A stretch of DNA of 64,000 nucleotides from Colletes latitarsis (lineage: Eukaryota > Arthropoda > Insecta > Hymenoptera > Colletidae). The notes beneath the pieces were generated by a model. That model saw nothing but the letters and a program-made list of their open reading frames with translations. It was not told the DNA's origin and did no database searches. A program made the translations under genes and the position numbers. Position 1 is the stretch's first letter. Each line of letters begins with the position of its first letter. The stretch covers positions 28,308,001-28,372,000 of the forward strand of contig NW_027488368.1 in assembly GCF_051014445.1 (NCBI RefSeq), written 5' to 3'. This document shows positions 1-11,209 of the stretch, piece after piece.

Positions 1-1155
1 CGTCGCGATGCAGCAGCCCGTTAATTAATACAATTCGGAGAATAGAGCAGCCCGTTAATTAATACAATTCGGAGAATAGTGCACACGGTGATTTCTAACG
101 TACTTTTGAATCCGCCCCACACAGATTTTTTGGTATATAAACCCCGTGATTTCATTACTCGGGGGATCATAATCGTACCGTCACGTTAGAGTCAACGTCA
201 CGTCTCTTGTCACGCGTATACGATTTGATAGTCAGTTGTATCTTGCGAGATCGGGCTACCGTACCCTTTACCATCAAACCATATAGAATCCGTGAACCGG
301 CATAAATTCTATTGCGGCCTTTATTTCCAACTGACATACCCCCGCATCGCCAGTGCGTCAACACCGTGCAAGGTCATTTTAGGTAAATATAATCATTCTT
401 TGATCGCGACATAAGATACACGAAACAATTGTATTTTATTTGTTGATTTAAGAATATATCTACTTTTATTATCAAATCAGAGTTACCCAACTTCTTTAAC
501 CCACAATTATATAAAGCGATTATTATTAGTTAAACGTTCCCATAATAATATAACCTTACCGCTCGGGTTATATTATATTTAATAATTCACAGTTACGAGT
601 TCAATTAACACATCCCCAACTCCAAATACAACCTCTTACAACCTAGTGGCTCCTCGATTACGCATCGAGTTCGTCCACGCAATCTATTACCATCCTAGCG
701 GCTCCCTGATTTCGCATCAGGTTCGTCCGCATCCTACAGCTCCCTGATTTCGCATCAGGTTCGTCTGTGATTTATCCAACCTCCCAGCAGCTCCTCGATT
801 TCGCATGGAGTTCGTCTGCGTTTCTTCCAACCTCCTAGCAGCTCCCCGATTTCGCATTGGGTTCGTCTGCGTCGTTATCAACAATCCTAGTGACTCCCCG
901 ATTTCGCATCGGGTTCGTTCACGACGTTTCACCCTCCTACGGCTCCCTGATTTCGCACCAGGTTCGTCCGTACGTGACTCCATCCCAAAGGCTCCCTGAT
1001 TTCGCATCAGGTTCGTCCTCGCTATCAACTATCCTAGCGGCTCCCCGATTTCGCATCGGGTTCGTCCGTGTACCTAACTAACAAATTGATACCATATTCC
1101 ATACTCTCTCTCGCACTCGCAGGCCACGCGCGCTGCACGGCCCTGGCTCGTAACA
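1..1155 (+). repeat. LTR of an LTR retrotransposon (copy 1), left end outside the window
   Basis: Same family as the complete LTR at 8128-9205. The right end is CGTAACA at 1149-1155, the expected partner of the TGTTACG start seen in the second copy, and satellite follows immediately. TATATAAA at 134-141 is a plausible core promoter, so the LTR reads on the plus strand. The first 90 bases hold a tandem duplication of about 37 bp containing CCGTTAATTAATACAATTCG. A hairpin-repeat array occupies 653-1060. No internal retrotransposon sequence is visible, but the left end lies outside the window, so it could be a solo LTR or the 3' LTR of a longer element. The small open frames here have no recognisable product. 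Confidence 0.75.
653..1060 (+). repeat. Nine-unit hairpin repeat array inside the LTR
   Basis: Nine copies of a unit resembling GGCTCCCTGAT-TTCGC-ATCAGG-TTCGTCC. Stems start at 653, 705, 743, 794, 845, 897, 946, 995 and 1044, so spacing is about 50 bp (one interval is 38). Each unit has a 6-bp stem and a 5-base loop, TTCGC in most. Stem pairs alternate between CTCGAT/ATCGAG, CCTGAT/ATCAGG and CCCGAT/ATCGGG, so both arms change together. Units 4 and 7 carry single mismatches and unit 5 has a G-T pair. The array lies downstream of the TATA box, so it would be transcribed. Function unknown. Confidence 0.8.
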
Positions 1156-1903
1156 ATAGCTAACTGCTATCTGACTAGGCTGCTGCTTCCTTACAAGCTT
1201 ACTGGTCGCTTACTAGCTGCCTGCTTGCTTACATGCTCGCTGCTTGCTTCCTAGCTTGCACCTCGCTTACCAGCTCACTGCAACCCTACTAGCATACTGC
1301 TAGCTTACGCGCTTACTGCTCGCTTACTGGCCCCCTGCTTGCTTTCTAGCTTACTGCTACCTTATTAGCTTCTTGCTTGCTTACTAGCACACTGCTTCCT
1401 TACTACCTTCCTGCTCACTTACCAGCACACTGTATGCTTTCTTAGCATACTGCTTTCTTGCCAGCTCTCTGCTTGCCTACTTGCTTACTGCTTGTTTACT
1501 CGCCTAACGCTTGCTTACTAGCCAGCTGCTTGCTTTCTAGCCTAGTGCTTCCTTACTAGCTTCCTGCTTGCTTTCTAGCTCACAGCTTGCTTACTAGCTT
1601 GCTGCATGCTTTCTAGCTTGCCGCTTGCTTACTAGCGTACTGCTTGCTTACAAGATTAATGCTTTGTTACTAGCTCCCTACTCGCTTACTAGCTTACTGG
1701 TTGCTTACTAGTTTACAGCTTGCACAATAGCTAGCTGCTTTCCTGCTAGCCTGCTGCTTGCTTTCCAGCATAATGCTTGCTTACTAGCTTACTGCTTGCT
1801 TAGTACCTTGCTGCCTTCTGACTAGCCAACTTCTTTCTTACCAGCTCACTGCTTGCTTACTAGCTTACTGGTTACATACTTGCTCACTACTACCTTACTA
1901 TCA

Positions 1904-1906
<3 letters not shown>
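1156..1906 (+). repeat. 19-bp minisatellite, forward orientation
   Basis: Degenerate copies of CTTACTAGCTTACTGCTTG. No gene. The last 14 bases, CCTTACTATCATAC at 1893-1906, are the left TSD of retrotransposon copy A1. Confidence 0.9.
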
Positions 1907-1937
<31 letters not shown>

Positions 1938-4900
1938 TCGTGGGGAAAATCTTCGAAAGACTCCCTCCCACCTCCTTGGGGAGAGGTGGGAGGGGTGTGT
2001 GGGATTCCCCGCGCCCGTACAACGACAGGCGCGGGACCTACCCACTAAAAACCCCACGGTGACCCTTCGGCACGCTTTGGGAGGATACCGGGAATCGCTC
2101 CAAGCATTCTTCCGGTATCCTCCCGGTGCCCGCGCTTTCGCGCCCATCCCCCGGGGGGACAATCGGTCCCACCAGTAGACACACTGCCTCATAGCGGCGG
2201 GACGGGGCCACTCCATCCCGCCGCTATCCGTCCCGGGGCCGCGTTTAGTGGCGGCTGCGAGCCCCAACTCGCAACCGCCCGCGACCCCGTTTCCACCCCT
2301 CGGCGGCCGGGCGTTCATGGCCGCACCAGACCGCCGAGGGTGCCTCCCCTTGCGTCGGACCGGTAGGGGGAGGCACTCCTACCCCCAACCGGTCCGACCC
2401 GGCGCCGCCTGGCGGGAGGAGGGTCCCCTCAGGACCCCCCTCCCAGCCTAGGTCATCCGCCACGCCGAGGCGGCCGCCCGCGACGCCTCGCGACCGGGCG
2501 ACGACCTCGGGCCACCGCACGAGCGCGAGCTTCAGCGCGCCGCTGAAGTTCGCGCTCCCTCCCCGCGGCCTCCTTCTGCAACATTACGTTCTCGCAGAAG
2601 GAGGCCACGGCCCTCCACTTCTCCTCGCTGCCGAGCATGGCGCGCACCACGCCCGGCAGCGAGACATCCCGCCCGACGACGCCGACCAGGACACGGCGCT
2701 CCCCCTCCCACGCGGGGCATACCTCCAGGGTATGATCCGCCGTGTCCTGCTCAGCGTCGCAGTGGCAGCAACGCGCCGTCAGCTCCTTCCCTATCCGGCA
2801 CAGGTATCTTTCGAAGCTGCCATGCCCGGAAAATACCTGTGCCAGCCGGTAGGTGAGGCTGCCATGGCCTCTGTCCAGCCACTCCTTCAGGAGTGGCCGA
2901 ACAGCCCCGACAGTCCGGTGCCCCGCGGTTGGCAGAGCCAGCCGCTCCTGCCACGCGAGCAACACGGACTGCCGGGCCTGGCGCTTCAAATCGCCCCAAG
3001 CAGGTTCCTGCCCGCCCGGGACCGCCCCCACCCCCGCGCGACGGTCGACGCGGTGCCGGTACATCACCGCGTGCGACTGCGCGAGCAGGTCCATGGGCGG
3101 CATCCCCGCTAGAACCGTCGCCGCCTCATGTGACATGGTCCGATACCCGCGGACGACCCTGAGCGCCATGCGCCTCTGCACCCGACGCAGCATAGTCATG
3201 CTGCGCCGGGAGGCAGCCAGGTCGTCCGCCCAGACGGGGGCCCCGTATAGGGCCACCGACTGGACTATTGCCACATAGAGGTGACTAACTCGGCCCGCCG
3301 GGCCCCCCAGGTTGGGCAGGATCCGGCCCAGAGCCGCAACCATCCTTTCCAACCGGTGGACCAGGCAGCGGAAATGCTCCTCGAAACGCCAGTGGCTATC
3401 GAGGATCAGCCCTAGATACCTGATCTGGGGCTTCACCTCGATGTCAGCCCCACCCACCCGGATCAGAGGGGGTGGCGGATCATCCCGAGGTGAATGAAAC
3501 GCAATCACCTCGGTCTTATGGACCGCCACCGTCATCCCCATCCCCCTGATCCGGTCGACGACGCGTTGCGACCCCTCCGCGCGACGCATGGCCCTCCCCC
3601 AGTGCGCCCCGACGGCCAGCACCAGTGTGTCATCCGCGTAACACATCGTGCTGACGCCGTCGGGGAGGCCGGCCCGCAACACCGAGTCGTACGCGATGTT
3701 CCACAGGAGTGGCCCGAGGACCGACCCCTGCGGAACACCGCAGTACACCTCCCTCCGCATATCACCATCCCGGCCCGGATACTCGATCCACCTGCCGCGG
3801 AGATAATCCCCGACGACCGCCCTGAGACAAGGGGGGACTCGATGATATTCGAGTCCCCTCCTTATCTCTTCCCAGGGGAGGGTGTTAAAGGCATTGGCAA
3901 TATCCAAGGATATTGCCAATGCCACCCCTCCCCGGGAGACGGCCGCCTCCGAGAGGGCCCTCACACGACCTATCGCGTCGATAGTCGATCGGCCCCCCCG
4001 GAAACCGAACTGGCAGTCGGCCAGACCGGGATCACCCCGCGACAGGTGCTCGACGAGACGGGCAGCAATCACACGCTCGAAGAGCTTGCCCACCTCGTCG
4101 AGGAGACAAATGGGCCGGTATGCGGAGGGAGACACCGCGGGCCGACCCTCCTTCCGGAGGAGGACCATCCTCGCCACCTTCCAACTGGGGGGGAATCGCC
4201 CGTCCCTCAGGCAGCGGTCGAACAACCGCCTGAGGTCGGCCCCAAGGACGCCCTGGGTCAAGACCCAAACCCGGCCGGGCACACCATCCGGACCCGGGGC
4301 CGTGTTACGAACCCCGAGCCGTCTGATGGCCGCTGCCAGCTCCTCCTGCGTGACCCCCAGCTCGGCCGTCCACTCCACTGGGACAGCCGCCGCCGCCGGA
4401 GGACGCGGTCCCCTCTCCCCAATTGGGAAGAGTGTATTGACCACGTCCTCCAGCAGCCGGGGGTCAAGACCCTCGGTGACGGGGGGCGCCCACGGGCGGA
4501 GCTTATTCAGCACCACCTTATATGGGCGCCCCCATGGATCGTCATCAAGGGTCTGGAGGAGCTCCTTCCATGCCTGGGTCTTGGCCCGTTTGATGGCGAC
4601 CTGCAGAGTAACCCGCGCCACGCGGTATGCTCCATACAGGTCATCAGCTGCCCTCGCTCGCGCCACGCCGTCGCCTGTACGTTGACGACGGCGCGCGCGG
4701 GTGTACTGGCGTCGGGCGCGGACAGTCGCGACTCGCAACTCCGCGATCGCGTCCGACCACCAGTACACCGCCCGGCGAGGAGAAGCCCGCCCAACCCGAG
4801 GCATCCCCGCGTCGCAAATACCCGCGACCAATGCTCCGAGCCGGGCGACCTCCTCTATGCTCGGCAACTCGGCCGCTCCCTGCGGCCAAGTTGCAGCGAG

Positions 4901-5068
4901 GGCAGCTGCCATCAGGGCGTCCTTGTCCAGGCGCCGAAGCGCCCAGCGGCGTGGTGGGGTGCCACGCAGGCGGCCGTGTCGGGATGCACTCGCGGCGGCA
5001 GAGACCTCCATCCGGATGTACCGGTGATCGGAGAGTGTCTCTGCCCCCGCGACCACGTGCCAACCCGA
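1907..5068 (-). mobile_element. R1-clade retrotransposon copy A1, 5'-truncated
   Basis: Reads on the minus strand. Poly(T) at 1907-1936 is the complement of the poly(A) tail, followed by the 3' UTR and most of ORF2. The 5' end stops at 5068, inside the endonuclease domain. CCTTACTATCATAC is present at 1893-1906 and again at 5069-5082, a perfect 14-bp TSD. This shows a single target-primed insertion that ended early. It is nearly identical to A6, so the insertion is recent. Confidence 0.95.
2453..5068 (-). pseudogene. ORF2 (endonuclease/reverse transcriptase), N-terminally truncated, A1
   Basis: Open without interruption from the truncation point to the natural stop and corresponds to about residues 189-1060 of A6 ORF2. 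It keeps only the last endonuclease motif (SDH), then the complete reverse transcriptase, including the PGPDG block, the SLDIANAF A box, GVPQGS and the CYADD catalytic box, and the C-terminal CCHC finger. Relative to A6, two single-codon deletions are visible (one E lost in SIEEEVARL and one in RRAEEGSQ); neither breaks the frame. With no start codon, 5' UTR or ORF1 it cannot act alone. The open frame appears to continue into the satellite at its 5' end only by chance. Confidence 0.9.
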
Positions 5069-6066
5069 CCTTACTATCATACTGCTTCCTTACTATCTCG
5101 CTGCTGGCTTACAAGCTCTCTGCTTGCTTACTGGCTTACTGCTTGCTTACTAGATTACTGCTTGCTTACTAGCTTACTGCTTGCTTACTAGCCTGCTGCT
5201 TGCTTACTATCTAACTGCTTTCTTACTAGCCTGCTGCTTCTTCACAAGATTGCAACATGCTATCTAGATTGCCGCATGCTTACTAGCATACTGCGTTCTT
5301 CCTAACTTGTTGCTTCCTAACTAGCCAGCTGCTTCCTTACTAGCATACTGCTAGCTTACATGCTTACTGCTGCTCACAAGCTTGCTGCATGCTTTCTAGC
5401 TTGCCGCTTGCTTACTAGCGTACTGCTTGCTTACTAGCTTTCTGCTTTCTTATTACATTCCTGTTTTCTTCCTAATTCACTGCTATCTTACTAACTTACT
5501 ACTCTCAAACTATCCAAATGCTTCCTGCTCGCTTACGAGCTTACTGTTTTGTTACTAACTTACTGATTTGCTACTAGCTTACAGGTTGCTTACTAGCTTA
5601 CTACCTCCTTACAAGCCAAGGGCTTTCTTACCAGCTTACTGCCTGCTCACTAGCTTACTTATTGCTTACAAGCATGCTGCTTGCTTACTCGCGTACTCCT
5701 CGCTTACTGGCCCGCTGGTTGCATTGTAGCTTACTGCTCCCTTACTAGCTTCCTGCTTGCTTACTAGCTGGCTGCCAGCTTACTAGCCTCCTGCTTGCTT
5801 TTTAGCATACTGCTTCTTTACTAGCTTACTGCTCGCATACTAGCTTACTGCTAGTTTACTCGCTTACTGCGCGCATACTAACTTACTGCTTACTTACTAG
5901 CCTACTAATTGGTTACCAGCTAACTGCTTTCTTACCAGCTTACTGCTTGCTTACTAACTTACATGTTGCTTACTAGGCTGATGCTTGCCTTCTAGCTTAA
6001 TGCACGCTTACAAGCTTGCTGCCTCATCAAGCTTACTGCTTGCGTACCAGCATACAGCACCCTTAC
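5069..6066 (+). repeat. 19-bp minisatellite, forward orientation
   Basis: No gene. About 5395-5590 matches about 25790-25920 over many monomers, sharing landmarks such as TACATTCCTG, CTTCCTAA, AATGCTTCCTGCTCGC and GAGCTTAC. The left TSD of copy A2 is ACAGCACCCTTAC at 6054-6066. Confidence 0.9.
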
Positions 6067-6898
6067 TTTTTTTTTTTTTTTTTTTTTTTTTTGTCTTGGG
6101 GAAAATCTTCGAAAGACGCCGTCGGCTCCTTCCCTATCCGGCACAGGTATCTTCCGAAGCTGCCATGCCCGGAAAATACCTGTGCCAGCCGGTAGGTGAG
6201 GCTGCCATGGCCTCTGTCCAGCCACTCCTTCAGGAGTGGCCGAACAGCCCCGACAGTCCGGTGCCCCGCGGTTGGCAGAGCCAGCCGCTCCTGCCACGCG
6301 AGCAACACGGACTGCCGGGCCTGGCGCTTCAAATCGCCCCAAGCAGGTTCCTGCCCGCCCGGGACCGCCCCCACCCCCGCGCGACGGTCGACGCGGTGCC
6401 GGTACATCACCGCGTGCGACCGCGCGAGCAGGTCCATGGGCGGCATCCCCGCTAGAACCGTCGCCGCCTCATGTGACATGGTCCGATACCCGCGGACGAC
6501 CCTGAGCGCCATGCGCCTCTGCACCCGACGCAGCATAGTCATGCTGCGCCGGGAGGCAGCCAGGTCGTCCGCCCAGACGGGGGCCCCGTATAGGGCCACC
6601 GACTGGACCATTGCCACATAGAGGCGACGAACTCGGCCCGCCGGGCCCCCCAGGTTGGGCAGGATCCGGCCCAGAGCCGCAACCATCCTTTCCAACCGGG
6701 GGACCAGGCAGCGGAAATGCTTCTCGAAACGCCAGTGGCTGTCGAGGATCAGCCCTAGATACCTGATCTGGGGCTTCACCTCGATGTCAGCCCCACCCAC
6801 CCGAATCAGAGGGGGTGGCGGATCCTGCCGAGGTGAATGAAACGCAATCACCTCGGTCTTATGAACCGCCACCGTCATCCCCATCCCCCTGATCCGGT
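6067..6898 (-). mobile_element. R1-clade retrotransposon copy A2, internally deleted
   Basis: Poly(T) 6067-6092 is followed by only the last 25 or so bases of the 3' UTR. The sequence then jumps straight into ORF2 at GCCGTCGGCTCC (about 6118). Compared with A4, about 0.8 kb is missing: most of the 3' UTR and the ORF2 C-terminus with the CCHC finger. ACAGCACCCTTAC flanks both ends (6054-6066 and 6899-6911), so this is one insertion. The deletion was either already in the RNA or cDNA, or arose afterwards. The breakpoints are not a GT-AG intron. Confidence 0.92.
6118..6898 (-). pseudogene. ORF2 fragment (region after the RT catalytic box), A2
   Basis: Encodes the segment after the YADD box, from the MTVAVHKTEVIAFHSPR region to the FGRYLCRIGKEPTA region, in an open frame that runs into the 3'-terminal bases and poly(A). 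Both catalytic domains and the CCHC finger are absent, so it is a non-functional remnant. Confidence 0.9.
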
Positions 6899-8127
6899 AC
6901 AGCACCCTTACTTGCTTCCACATCGCTTACTAGCTCACTGCTTGCTTACTAGCTTACCAACTGCTTACTAGGTAACTGCTTTCTTACCAGATTACTGCTT
7001 GCTTACATGCTTAATGCATAGCATAATAGCCTACTGCCTGCTTACAAGCTTACTGCTTGCTTGCTAGCCTACTGCTTGCTTACTGGATTGCAACATGCTT
7101 TCTAGCTTGCCGCTTGCTTACTAGCTTGCTGCTTGCTTACCAGCTTACAGCCTTGGTACAAGCTTACAGCTTCCCAACTAACTAACTCCATTTATACTAG
7201 CCTGCTGCTTGCTTACTATCTTACTGTTTGCTTTCTAGCTTACTGCTTCCTTACTAGCTTGCTGCTTGCTTTCTAGCTTACTGCTAGCTTAATAGCTCAC
7301 TGCATGCTTACTATCTTACTGCATGCATACCTGCTTACTGCTCGCATACTAGCTAAAGTGTTGCTTACTGGCTTACTGCTTTCATACTAGCTTCATGCTC
7401 GCTTACTAGCTCTCTGCTTGCTTACTACCTTCCAGCTTTCTTAGCAGCTACCAGCTTTCTTACTAGCCTTCTACCTGCTTCCTGGCCAGCTGCTTGCTTA
7501 CTAGCTTGCTGCTTGCTTACTAGCATACTGCATCCTTACTAGGTCCCTGCTTGCTTTCTAGCTTCCTGCTCGCTTACTAGCTTACTGCTTGCTTACTAGC
7601 CAGCTGCTTACTTTCTAGCATACTGCTTGCTTAGTAACTTACTGGTTCCTTAAAAGCTTACTGCTAGTTTACTTGCATTCTGCTCTCTTATTGGGTCCCT
7701 GCTCGCTTTTTAGCTTCCTGCTTGCTTACAAGCATACTACTTGCTCACTAGCTAACTGCTTTCCTACCAGTAAACTGCTTGCTTAATAGATTACTACTTT
7801 GTTACAAGCATTCTACCTTCTTACTAGCTCACTACTTCCTATGTGCTTGCTTACTAGCATAATGCTACCTTACTAGCACTCTGCTCGCTTACTAGCTCGC
7901 TGCTTGCTTACGATTTTACTGCTAGCTTACTCGCTTACTGATTGCTTACTAGTTAACTGCTTGCTTACTAGCTAGCTGCTTTCTTACTAGCCTTCCTGCT
8001 TGCTTACTACCATACTGCTTGCTTACTAGCTTACTGCTTGCTTACTAACTTTCTGCTTGCTTACTACCTAACTACTTCCTTACTGGGTCCCTGCTCGCAT
8101 ATTATCTGGCTGCTTGCTTATTTGCAT
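6899..8127 (+). repeat. 19-bp minisatellite, forward orientation
   Basis: No gene. It starts with the right TSD of A2. A variant block at about 7139-7213 (ACAGCCTTGGTACAAGC, then CCCAACTAACTAACT) recurs almost unchanged at about 21299-21370, evidence of higher-order organisation. GCAT at 8124-8127 is the left TSD of the next LTR. Confidence 0.9.
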
Positions 8128-9205
8128 TGTTACGTATGCCGAACGTTTCGTTCCCCAATTTTTCTGTGCCACTTGCGTGCATTAGGAAAACGCCCTGCTA
8201 CTTATTTACCCTTTAGAATGTAGAGTCTGTTCTCACGAGATGCAGCTGCTCGGTGACTAACGTAATTCGGAGATTACCAAATATGGTGATGTCTAACGTG
8301 CATTTGAATCCTCCCCCACGGATTTTTGGGTATATAAACCCCTTGATTTTCTTACTCGTGGGATCATAATCGTACCGTCACGTTTGAGTCAACGTCACGT
8401 CTCTTGTCACGCGTATACGATTTGATAGTCAGTTGTATCTTGCGAGATCGGGCTACCGTACCCTTTCGTATCAAACCATATAGAATCCGTGAACCGGCAT
8501 AAATTCTATTGCGGCCTTTATTTCCAACTGACATACCCCCGCATCGCCAGTGCGTCAACACCGTGCAAGGTCATTTTAGGTAAATATAATCATTCTTTGA
8601 TCGCGACATAAGATACACGAAACACTTGTATTTTATTTGTTGATTTAAGAATTTATCTACTTTTATTATCAAATCAGAGTTACCCAACTTCTTTAACCCA
8701 CAATTATATAAAGCGATTATTATTAGTTAAACGTTCCCATAATAATATAACCTTACCGCTCGGGTTATATTATATTTAATAATTCATAGTTACGAGTTCA
8801 ATTAATACATCCCCAAATCCAAATACAACCTCTTACAACATAGAGGCTCCTCGATTACGCATCGAGTTCGTCCACGCAATCTATTACCATCCTAGCGGCT
8901 CCATGATTACACATCAGGTTCGTCCGCATCCTACAGCTCCCTGATTTCGCATCAGGTTCGTCTGTGATTTATCCAACTACCCAGCAGCTCCTCGATTACG
9001 GATCGAGTTCGTCTGCGTTTCTTCCAACCTCCTAGCAGCTCCCCGATTTCGCATTGGGTTCGTCTGCGTCGTTATCAACAATCCTAGTGACTCGCCGATT
9101 TTGCATCGGGTTCGTCCGTGTACCTAACTAACAAATTGATACCATATTCCATACTCTCTCTCGCACTCGCCAGCCACGCGCGCTGCACGGCCCTGGCTCG
9201 TAGCA
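8128..9205 (+). repeat. Solo LTR (copy 2), complete, 1078 bp
   Basis: Begins TGTTACG and ends CGTAGCA (CGTAACA in copy 1), the usual TG...CA inverted ends. GCAT flanks it on both sides (8124-8127 and 9206-9209), a 4-bp TSD. No internal domain is present, so two LTRs have recombined to one. TATATAAA at 8331-8338 marks the plus strand as sense. Sequence from about 8230 onward is nearly identical to copy 1, apart from a shorter hairpin array: six stems starting near 8850, 8901, 8940, 8991, 9042 and 9094, against nine in copy 1. Confidence 0.9.
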
Positions 9206-9252
9206 GCATACTGCATTCTTACTAGCTAGCAGCTATCTGACTAGCCAGATCC
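9206..9252 (+). repeat. Short satellite remnant
   Basis: About 47 bp of 19-bp satellite between the LTR and retrotransposon fragment A3. It starts with the LTR's right TSD, GCAT. Confidence 0.8.
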
Positions 9253-10655
9253 AGCCACCTTCCAACTGGGGGGTGGGGGGGGGGGGGGGAATCGCCCGTC
9301 CCTCAGGCAACGGTTAAACAACCGCCTGAGGTCGGCCTCAAGGACACCGTGGGTTAAGACCCAAACCAGGCCGAGCACACCAATCCGGTACGGGCGCCGT
9401 GTTACGCGCCCCGAGCCGTCTGATGGCCGCGGCCAGCTCCCCCTGCGTGACCCCCGGCTCGGCCACCCACTCCAACGGGGCCGTCGCCTCTGCCGGAGGA
9501 CGTGGTCCCATCTCCCCAATCGGGAAGGGAGTATTGGCCACGTCCTCCAGCAGCCGGGGGTTAAGACCCTCGGTGAAGGGGGCGCCCACGGGCGGAGCTT
9601 GTTCAGCACCACCTTATAAGGGCGCCCCCAAGGATCGTCATCAAGGGTCTCGAGGAGCTCCTTCCATGCCCGGGTCTTGGCCCGTTTGATGGCGATCTGC
9701 AGAGCCATCCGCGACATGCGGTATGCCTCATACAGGTCATCTGCCCTCGCTCGCGCCACGCTATCGTCTCTCCGTAGACGACGGCGCGCACGGGAGTACT
9801 GGCGTCGGGCGCGGACACTCGCGTCTCGCATTTCCGCGATCGCGGCCGACCACCAGTACACCGTCCGGCGAGGAGAAACCCGCCCGACTCGGGGCATCGC
9901 CGCGTCACATATGTTCGCGACCATCCCCCCGAGCCGGGCGACCTCCTCCTCTATACTCGGCAACTCGGCCGCCTCCTGCGGCCAAGTTGCAGCGAGGGCA
10001 GCTGCCATCAGGGCGTCCTTGTCCAGGCGCCGAAGCGCCCAGCGGCGCGGTGGGGTACCACCCGGACGGTGGTGTCGGGATGCATCCCCCGCGGCGGCAG
10101 AGACCTCCATCCGGATCTATCGGTGGTCCGAGAGTGTCTCTGCCCCCGCGGCCACGTGCCACCCCGACACCATGCGCACGGCGTTGGGGGTCGCGAATCC
10201 AACATCCACGATATACCCCCCTTATCACCGCACACACGTGTGCTCCGACCCCCGGTTCAGTAACCGAAGGTCGAGCCCCGCCGCCCAGTCGTCCAGGATC
10301 CCGCCGCGAACGGAAGTCCTGGGGGAATCCCACGCCATCGACTTGGCGTTACAGTCCCCCTGGATGAGCACCGGCCGGGCCGCGTAGCGCTGCACGCATG
10401 CCGCGACCTCGGCCAGGTACTGCTCGAACGCGACGTGACCGCTGCGAGGCGAGATGTAGCACCCCACCACGGCGACTCCCCCCCAGTCCACGGCGATGAA
10501 TCCCCGACCGCGCTCCAGCACGGAGAACGGCGGGGACCCATCGCCACCTCTCCATACCGTGGCCACCAAGCCGTCCGCGTCGCCCACCCAATGAGGGTGA
10601 TCAAGGACGCGGTACGGCTCGGCGGCGACAGCCAGGCCAACCCCCCACTCCGCGA

Positions 10656-10659
<4 letters not shown>
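9253..10659 (-). mobile_element. R1-clade retrotransposon fragment A3, older subfamily
   Basis: Covers ORF2 from the early reverse transcriptase (SWKVA region, left end) back to the start of the endonuclease (right end). It lacks a 3' UTR and poly(A) at the left, where it abuts satellite directly at about 9253, and it is interrupted at the right by the poly(T) of A4. It differs clearly from A1, A4 and A6 throughout and resembles the divergent parts of A5 and A7. No TSD is recognisable. Confidence 0.85.
9253..10659 (-). pseudogene. Broken ORF2 fragment (endonuclease and early RT), A3
   Basis: The protein can be followed only by changing frame several times. Endonuclease motifs resembling A6 are visible, including VVGCYISPRSGH, GDCNAKS in place of GDFNAKS, and LSDHRYIRMEVSA. 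A guanine run at about 9266-9289 has expanded compared with A6 and would read as a run of prolines. Inactive. Confidence 0.8.
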
Positions 10660-10694
<35 letters not shown>

Positions 10695-11209
10695 TCGTGG
10701 GGAAAATCTTCGAAAGACTCCCTCCCACCTCCTTGGGGAGAGGTGGGAGGGGTGTGTGGGATTCCCCGCGCCCGTACAACGATAGGCGCGGGACCTACCC
10801 ACTAAAAACCCCACGGTGACCCTTCGGCACGCTTTGGGAGGATACCGGGAATCGCTCGAAGCATTCTTCCGGTATCCTCCCCGTGCCCGCGCTTTCGCGC
10901 CCATCCCCCGGGGGGACAATCGGTCCCCCCAGTAGACACACTGCCTCATAGCGGCGGGACGGGGCCACTCCATCCCGCCGCTATCCGTCCCGGGGCCGCG
11001 TTAAGTGGCGGCTGCGAGCCCCAACTCGCAACCGCCCGCGACCCCGTTTCCACCCCTCGGCGGCCGGGCGTTCATGGCCGCACCAGACCGCCGAGGGTGC
11101 CTCCCCTTGCGTCGGACCGGTAGGGGGAGGCACTCCTACCCCCAACCGGTCCGACCCGGCGCCGCCTGGCGGGAGGAGGGTCCCCTCAGGACCCCCCTCC
11201 CAGCCTAGG

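Noticed and set aside
653..1060. CRISPR-like array (regular repeats with about 20-bp spacers)
   Set aside because: The repeats vary between units, spacers are similar to one another, and the array is part of an LTR present twice in a eukaryotic repeat region; no cas genes.
6092..6118. A2 as a retrocopy of a spliced RNA
   Set aside because: The deleted segment does not start and end with GT-AG, or GC-AG, in any alignment of the junction.
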